A DNA stretch of 64,000 nucleotides from Cervus elaphus (lineage: Eukaryota > Chordata > Mammalia > Artiodactyla > Cervidae): the NCBI RefSeq assembly GCF_910594005.1, contig NC_057848.1, positions 50,361,616 through 50,425,615 on the forward strand, written 5' to 3'. Of the stretch, positions 57,129 through 64,000 are shown piece after piece. A model generated the notes under the pieces. It made no database searches and was not told the DNA's origin. It saw nothing but the letters and a program-made list of their open reading frames with translations. Numbering within the stretch: position 1 is the stretch's first letter; each line of letters starts with the position of its first letter. Made by a program: the position numbers and the translations under genes.

Positions 57129-57347
57129 ATGAGAAACGCTGGGCTGAATGAAGCACAAGCTAGAATCGAGATTGCCAGGAGAAATATCAATAACCTCAGA
57201 TATGCAGATGACACCACCCTTATGGCAGAAGGTAAAGAAGAGCTAAAGAGCCTCATGACAAAAGTGAAAGAGGAGAGTAAAAATGTTGGCTTAAATCTCA
57301 ACATTCAGAAAACTAAGATCATGACATTTGGTCCCTTTACGTCATAG
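57129..57347 (+). pseudogene. BovB reverse transcriptase YADD segment
   Basis: A 72-codon frame with NAGLNEAQARIEIARRNINNLRYADDTTLMAEGKEELKSLM, covering RT motif C, and the LNLNIQKTKIM block. It ends at a TAG replacing the tryptophan of the usual TSWQIDGE segment. Confidence 0.94.
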
Positions 57348-57449
57348 CAAATAGATGGGGAAACAGTGGAAACAGTGGCTGACTTTATTTTGGGGGGGGG
57401 GGTGCTCCAAAATCACTGCAGATGGTAATTGCAGCCATGAAATTAAAAG

Positions 57450-57935
57450 ATGCTTACTCCTTGGAAGGAAAGTTATGACCAACGTAGACAGCACATAAAA
57501 AGCAGAGACATTACTTTGCCAACAAAAGTCCATCTAGTAAAGGCTGTGGTTTTTCCAGTAGTCATGTATGGATGTGAGAGTTGGACTATAAAGAGGGCTG
57601 AGCACCAAAGAATTGATGCTTTTGAACTGTGGTGTTGGAGAAGACTCTGGAGAGTCCCTTGGACTGCAAGGAGATCCACGCAGTCCATCCTGAAGGAGAT
57701 CAGTCCTGGGTGTTCATTGGAAGGACTGATGCTGAAGCTGAAACTCCAATACTTTGGCCACCTGATGCGAAGAGCTGAGTCATTTGAAAAGACCCTGATG
57801 CTGGGAAAGATTGAGGGCAGGAGGAGAAGGGGACGCCAGAGGATGAGATGGTTGGATGGCATCACCAACTCAATGGACATGAGTTTGGGTAAACTCCAGG
57901 AGCTGGTGATGGACAGGGAGGCCTGGCGTACATAA
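57450..57935 (+). pseudogene. BovB ORF C-terminal segment
   Basis: A 161-codon frame containing DITLPTKVHLVKAVVFPVVMYGCESWTIKRAEHQRIDAFELWCWRRLWRVPWTARRSTQSILKEISPGCSLEGLMLKLKLQYFGHLMRR, the strongly conserved region after the RT in BovB. Truncated at the element's broken 3' end. Confidence 0.93.
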
Positions 57936-60544
57936 TCATGTTGTTGTAAGATGTACTCAGTAAAGGAACTTGGAAACTCAGTGCAGAAATATTTTAACCC
58001 ATATTTTTTTCTAAATTTTGTCTGATATGGAAATACTCTCCTGCTTATGTCCATCCTTATCTCCCATATAAAATATTTTCAATGGAACATGCTTTGGGAA
58101 ATGTAAGATTATGTTCTTCTCTCTGATGGTCTTTCTGGTACATTCTATGGTTCTTACTGCAATTCTTTAGTGATGCTTCAAAACAATGCTTGCAACACTC
58201 AATAATTACTTATTCTTATTGCTTGAAAAGTACACTCTGGTAGAGTTTCTATGAATCAGTCATGTGTTGAATAAAAATAATACAAAATCTTGATTCACAT
58301 TGGCTTTAATTATAAAAGCATTGCTATATAACAAGATTTAAAAGTAAGACAGAGTTAAGGAGTTGTACTTTCAGTTCTCTGTAATTTTTTAGTTTGAACT
58401 TAGATATTGTTTTTATTTCCAGTCATATATTACAACGGCTATAGAAGTTGTCATCAGTCCAGACATGGAGACATTTAGGAGAAAATGACTACCTTTTCGT
58501 GTGTTTTTTTCTTAGGAATGAGGAAAATATTTTCAGAAGCTCTTCAGATGACTTCATATGTCATCGGTCACTTGTATATTCTTAATTCAGATACTGGCAA
58601 CAAAGATACAGTTACCATGAGTGAACTGATCCAAATTTTATCCACCATTTGGAAATAGAGATCAGGCAGCTTCCCCTGAAATACATGATTATGTGCTGGA
58701 AAGTTGATAATTGTTAAAAAAAAAAAAAAGCAGTATACTTTTAGAGGGGAGAAGGGTATGGAATATTGAGCAGACAAAAACAAGTTCTGTTGCATAATCT
58801 CAAGCAAATATTAAGACAATCAAAGAAATAATAGGCTGAGTTGAAATAGAGAAACATTGAAGAGAAACATCAGACCAAAGATATGAAGGTCTGGGATATA
58901 GTGTCAGTTTTCACATTACAAAACTATGTCCATAGATAATCACTTAAAATAGCTGAGCCTCAGTTTCCCTACCTACATATGTGGTATTACTAACTTATTA
59001 TTATTCAAGTACACATTATGATCATAAAGTGAAATAATAAATATGAGAGCTCTTTTACTTAGAAATACTATCTTATTTTAATATATTTAGCTATCTTTGA
59101 GAAAGGAAATTCAACCTTTTCACATGGTAATCAGTACACTTAGACACAATCTATTTAAATGGCAAAGAGTTCAAAATATGTCATTTTTTTTCCTTTATAA
59201 TTTTGGTAGTTCTCTATTAAAGTATAGAATGAGTCAAACAACCTTAAGCCTACCTTTTTTATCAGCATGGATTCTTGAAGATGGTAACCTGTATTTTTGA
59301 TGAGTTTGCAAGCAAGAGAGAAGGGTCTGAAATCTAGCAACTCAGGGTAGATATAATGCTTACAGTAACATAAATGACAAAGTGTCAGTGATGACTGAGA
59401 TGACAAATGACAACATGCATATTAATAAGCACCAGACGACATTCAATCACCGTCCAATATTCATAGTCATTTTGAAGGACAATGCAGTCTTCAAATGCAG
59501 TACCTCACAGAGGAGGTGTGACTGTCACCAAACAACTTCTATATCTTAGGAAGTCAGCATAAAAGCGGCAAGGTTATGCCTACCTTGGTGGAGGGGTGAA
59601 TTACACCTACATATTTCATATATTCATTCTAAAGGGCAAGAATAATAGCCCCTCAAATTATTGTTTAGAAGTCATGTCTACACATGCACCAGCTCATGCT
59701 TTTCGACTGAATTTAGTAATGAATCAAATTAAAATATCTCTGTCTCTGTCTGTCTCTCTTTATCTCTTTGTCTTCCTACCTGGGTAGTTACTTGCTTGCT
59801 TGATCAATTCTGTCAAACTAGTCAATCTAGTTGGAATTTATGTGGTTCTATGTTATTAATCTAATTATGTGGTGCATATGCTATGTGTATGTGTTTATTC
59901 CTGTATATAATGTACACTTAAGTAATTTTTTTAGATTTCAAATGTCCAGATTTCTATAAGAGGAATAATTTATTTTTACTTGCAGAATGTTTCCCTTTTC
60001 ACATGTAGCGGGATTTCTTAAATTTGTTATCAACATATAATAAATTTAAATAATGTAAAAATTTGACAAAAGCAGTCAACAACCTGACCCAGAAGTCCTG
60101 AGGTGGACAGTCCAGTCCAAAAATTTATTGTTCTACTGAGTGACAGGTAGAGATTCCCTCTGGCACTACAGAAATGGCTGACATTGCTGCTGTTGTCACA
60201 GCCCTAATGTTATTCAACAGATATTTTGGACTGAATATAAAAATCCATCAAAAATCTATTTGTGTTCCTGGGCTTGAATGTAAATGTGTATGGAAGACTC
60301 ATACCATCAGCTTTTATGGTTATTTATTTTCTACTGAAATCAACAGATATTCTTTTTATCTATACAGACAACAATAAGCTATGTTTCAAAGATAGGTGGG
60401 TGTTCCAAATGTCTTTTCTTGAAATAGCATTAAGAATGATTATATTAAATGAAACTTAAACTTCACCCAAGAGATAAGAAATTACCTACTGAAAAATACT
60501 AGAAATAATTGGCTTTTCCATATAATTATTTATCTTTAGCATAG
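57932..60544. other. Long intergenic stretch, no gene seen
   Basis: AT-rich unique sequence with a poly(A) run at about 58715-58728. The short frames on either strand have no recognised similarity. Confidence 0.5.
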
Positions 60545-60927
60545 TGTACTTGTCATCTAGGGCTACAAAACAAAATAGACCAGACTGGGAGGCTTACATA
60601 ACAGAAGTTTATTTTCTTATAGTTCTGGAGGCTGGAAGTCTCAGATCAAGATGTTGGCAGGCTTAGTTTCTCCAGAGGCCTCTCTCCTTGACCTGCAATT
60701 GGCTGCATTCTCTTTGTGTCTTCTGCATGACCTTTCTCTGAGGGCAGGCACTCCTGCTGTCTCTTTCTCTTCTTATGAGGACAGTAGTCCTATTGGATTA
60801 GGGCTCACTCTTTGACCTTATTTAACCTTAGATAACTTGTTAAAAGTGCTATCTGTAAATACAGTGAATTTAGGGGTTTAGAGCTTCAACTTATGACTGC
60901 CAAGGAGAAACAATTCAATTCATAACA
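60545..60927 (-). mobile_element. MaLR-type solitary LTR, antisense
   Basis: Reverse of the MST/MLT1 layout: gggctacaaaacaaaatagacc, ggaggcttacataacagaag, ttatagttctggaggctgg, aagtctcagatcaagatg, gtcctattggattagggc, aaatacagtgaatttagggg, ending caattcataaca. An ancient LTR with no internal coding sequence. Confidence 0.82.
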
Positions 60928-62733
60928 TATAGTTAGAATAAAATTCCATCTCTTTTAAGGAAACACATGGTACATAATTTTCAATGAAATTCAATTTAAT
61001 TTGGAGACTATCCAACATATATTCTGTGATAAATCATGCAAATCTCTAAGCATATTTTCTGGAATATAGTACATATACAGGGTATATGTGTTGTCTTTAG
61101 CTTCCTGGCACAGAAAATTAAGAGAGAAAGGAGTGAGACATAGGGAGGAGAGATTTAGAGAGAGAGGGAGAAAAATTCAGGCCTTAGAAAAACTTAAAAG
61201 ACTACTATGTGATCTAGTGTTAGAGGGGACATTATAGTTTAGTGATACTAAGAAAGAGAAAATGGTGAGAGACTTGTGGACAAGAGTTTGTAGCAAGGAT
61301 TCAGAGGATTCATAAAGGAACTGAATTTGTAGAGGGCCTTGAATGAGAAAGAGAATGGAATTCCAGGCAAAGAAATCAACATGAGCAAAGGCACCGGAAT
61401 AGAAACAAGCATGAGGTATTATAGCAGGTTCATTATCAAACCCTTTCCACTCCTCAAGAGCCAAGAACAGGTTGATGCACCCAACACAACCTGCAGCCTA
61501 TGGAATGTTTTATGGTCAAAGCTAAGCTAGGATACTCTGGATAAATTATTATTTGGGTCATCAAAGAATACATCTTCCAGTCTTAAACCAGCATATATTT
61601 CTGATTCATCTTTGTCCATCCTCCCTTGTAAATTTGCTAGCAGTATATCTATAGAAAATTCAGTCCCAGAGAGACAAATGCAAGAGCAATAGACAAAAGC
61701 AGTATATCTGAATGAAGTAACGGATCCTTTAAGAAGCGCTAAGAATCAGATATCCGAAATGTGGAGGAGAACCAAATGTACATTTTGTAAGGAATGTTTT
61801 CCAAATAAGTCTAAGTTTTTAACTCTGACTCAAATACCAGGCTCAGTATTTGGCAGGTTTTGTCCATAATTTCTAAGAAATGAAACAAATACAGAACACT
61901 GATATATACACACTTATGTATGTACAGACATATACACATATCTTTAATTTTGGTAGCTTTTTTTTCAAGATTGCCTCTTGTGTAAAAATGGAGGGTAAGT
62001 TTAGAAACATTTAAATTTGATTTGGAGAAGAAGGGAGAATACAGCTGTATAGCTGCTGGTCATTTCCATATTCTAGTCTCATACAGAGTTAGATAAAAGA
62101 TGTCTACTATTATTTTCATATACACCTCATCCTTAGGTTATTTGACAGAATCACAAATGAGAAGAGATAGGCTTGCATGTCATGTATTATTGCTTTGGCC
62201 ATGGAGTTTGTCCCAAGGCTATCCACCTGATCCAAGCTGAGATCTGATCTTCTTTCTTCAGGAAATTTGAATTTTAGGTACAGAGATAGATTTAGTGAAA
62301 GGGTGTTGGACACTTGAACTTGGGCATAAGATCAAATAGATATGGGCCAGAGACAAGTAATCATTGCAATACCAAACCACAAGCAATACCAAAATTGAGA
62401 GCCCTATAGAGAAAATTCTTCTACAGAGAGATGCATGGACTGCATATATACAGAAAAGAGAGAGCATAGAACACACCGAACGCAGTCTGACTTACAGACC
62501 ATATCAGAAGTCTAGTTATAATTTCTAAAAAATTTCTTTATTTTTTGTTTCTTTGCAGTAATGTTCATTCAAATAAGCATTATTTTTTCCCTTGTAATTA
62601 AAGAGTCCCTGGCTAGAATAGTTTTTAATCTTATTTATGTATGTGTTTAGATTTCCTTAACTTCCCCAGAAATTAAGGTGTTTGGTTAGATATGTTTTAC
62701 TAAGATAATAAGACATTTGCATATTGTAGGAGG
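60928..62733. other. Intergenic DNA with L2-like trace
   Basis: No gene. At about 61255-61410 'tgagaaagagaatggaattccaggcaaagaaatcaacatgagcaaaggcac' (read across its blocks) resembles a sense L2 segment (aattccaggcagaggga ... gtgcaaaggc). Confidence 0.4.
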
Positions 62734-62973
62734 TATAACATGCAAGGGCTTCCCAAGCAGTGCAGTGGTTAAGAATCCACCCGCCTGCCTATGCAGGAGA
62801 TTCAGGTTCAATCTCTGGATCAGGAAGATCCCCTGGGGAAGGAAATGACAACCCACTCCAGTATTCTTGCCTGGAAAATTCCATGGGCAGAGGAACCTGG
62901 CGAAGTACAGTCCATGGGGTCACAAAGATTTGGACATGACTGAGCGGACTGAGCATGCAATTTATACATGCAA
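62734..62973 (+). mobile_element. Bov-tA SINE, forward, with target duplication
   Basis: Variant head gggcttcccaagcagtgcag, ttcaatctctggatcagg, and Bov-A body ending atgactgagcggactgagc. tataacatgcaa (62734-62745) and tatacatgcaa (62963-62973) flank it with one gap. Confidence 0.92.
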
Positions 62974-64000
62974 TTGGATGGTGTAGACTTTCAAAAGATA
63001 TTGAAGGGATTGAACAAATGTATAAAGTTTGCACTCATATAGCAGGAACATAAATTATGTTATGAAATTATGGAATTTAATTATGACAGTATGGCATGTT
63101 ATCCCAACATAAACCTACACTTATAAAAACTGATTTAAAGTGGCTACAGCATATCAAAATACTGCACAATTTATCAACTCATACATAGGCATTTTAAGGG
63201 CAATTCTTAATTCACATATAAATACTAAACAGAATTTTTTCCTCTTTTAAATAACTCTCTTTCCATTTTTTTTTATCAGAGAGGAAATAGCTAATGTAAC
63301 ATCTGTAACTAAAGCATATTGTCTGGTTTGGTGCATATTTAAATTGAATGTCTGTTCAATAAATGTAGTTACTCAGAAACCAAAGTTAAAAATTACTTTT
63401 GTAAATTTTCCTGCTTGCATTTATAAGTTTGCCTCTTTTTTTCTATTTCTAATCATTGTTTCATTAGAAAAGAAGAGGTATATACTTAACTTCTATACTT
63501 TTAAAATTGTTTAACTTTATATTTAACCTTTCTAAGATCATGCATACTACAGTTGTGGACGTAAGGTTTAGGACCAATTAAATAATATTAAATTCAGTGC
63601 TACAAAGACAACACCCCCTCTCAAATCCTGTTTATGAAATACTGTGATAAGTACTATATTCTAGACTCTATCCTTGAGAGTAGAGAATTTGAGTCATTTT
63701 GCATCTCTGATTTCTGATTTGTGTAAAATGATTTATCACTGATTTATGTAGAATGAATTTATAGATTATGTAATTTTTATACGTAGAAAGTCACTACCTC
63801 TAGTATAATATGTTGAATCAAAAGAATGAAGTGTAGCAAGAACATAAGCCACTCTCCTTTTTCAGAATTTAAGTTTCTTTTCTTGAAGCACAGATTTGCA
63901 AAAATGGGTCATAATTTAGACAACACTATCCCCACTATTTGATGACTTAGGTCTCCTATTGAAGGATAATAGCAATAATAATGATTTTAAATATATTTAA
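62974..64000. other. AT-rich intergenic DNA, no gene seen
   Basis: No repeat family or coding similarity recognised to the end of the window. Confidence 0.5.

Larger units (their letters stand above)
56202..57931 (+). mobile_element. BovB LINE, RT and downstream region, 3'-truncated, sense
   Basis: The longest continuous sense BovB here, starting upstream of RT (agcaagaagagataagaaag), through motif A (56908-56943) and YADD (57201-57212), to gcctggcgtac at about 57931. There it stops about 60-80 bp short of the usual terminus, with no tandem tail and no target duplication seen. Since BovB copies are primed from the 3' end, this loss probably came later. An 11-G run at 57392-57402 and several indels break the frame. 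Confidence 0.94.

Noticed and set aside
57473..58054. 193-codon minus-strand open frame
   Set aside because: Antisense shadow of the BovB C-terminal region at 57450-57935, extended by chance into unique DNA.
61177..61464. 95-codon minus-strand open frame
   Set aside because: It lies over an L2-like degraded repeat in the antisense direction and has no recognised homology.

Overview
The window is non-coding, AT-rich nuclear DNA from a ruminant (Bovidae or a close relative). The diagnosis rests on its interspersed repeats. There are about twenty copies or fragments of tRNA-Glu-derived Bov-tA / Bov-A / Bov-A2 SINEs, ten stretches of the RTE-clade LINE BovB, artiodactyl-type LINE-1, and two CHR-type cetartiodactyl SINEs. 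Older pan-mammalian material is also present: MIR- and L2-like remnants, two MaLR-type LTRs, and an internally deleted Tigger1 DNA transposon. I find no cellular protein-coding exon, tRNA, rRNA, CRISPR array or operon. Every open frame with recognisable protein similarity belongs to a retrotransposon (BovB endonuclease or reverse transcriptase, L1 ORF1 or ORF2), and all of these are broken.

Layout. 0-2.7 kb: mostly unique DNA with one two-headed Bov-tA SINE. 2.7-5.5 kb: an antisense L1 3' end carrying six SINE units. 5.5-18.4 kb: mostly unique or ancient sequence with a Bov-A2, the Tigger1 derivative, a degraded old L1, CHR and Bov-tA SINEs, and a BovB 3' end at 15.1-15.7 kb. 18.4-21.9 kb: the best-preserved L1 ORF2 3' half, then a BovB RT fragment. 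24.4-25.6 kb: antisense BovB. 27.5-29.7 kb: an L1 with a twin-priming inversion. 31.1-35.7 kb: an LTR-like remnant, a GC-rich duplicated and inverted block, then a 2.9 kb BovB inverted in its 5' half and bounded by a target-site duplication. 36.8-41.3 kb: SINEs, a BovB whose 5' junction carries an inverted copy of its own flank, and two antisense L1 3' ends. 42.0-42.8 kb: an L1 3' end with a 16-bp target duplication. 43.5-47.4 kb: mostly unique with MIRs. 47.4-48.6 kb: antisense BovB. 50.1-51.5 kb: microsatellites and SINEs. 53.2-57.9 kb: BovB, a MaLR LTR, an orphan L1 5' end, and the longest BovB RT reading frame. 58-64 kb: mainly unique with one antisense LTR and one SINE.

There is no gene cooperation to describe. 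The one functional theme is retroposition: BovB and L1 supply reverse transcriptase, and the Bov SINEs end in a BovB-like 3' tail. The most interesting signals are insertion-mechanism scars: twin-priming inversions in both LINE clades, a BovB junction built from inverted flank DNA, and composite inserts with retroposon tails at both outer ends. All family assignments come from recognising consensus-like sequence by eye. No database search was possible.
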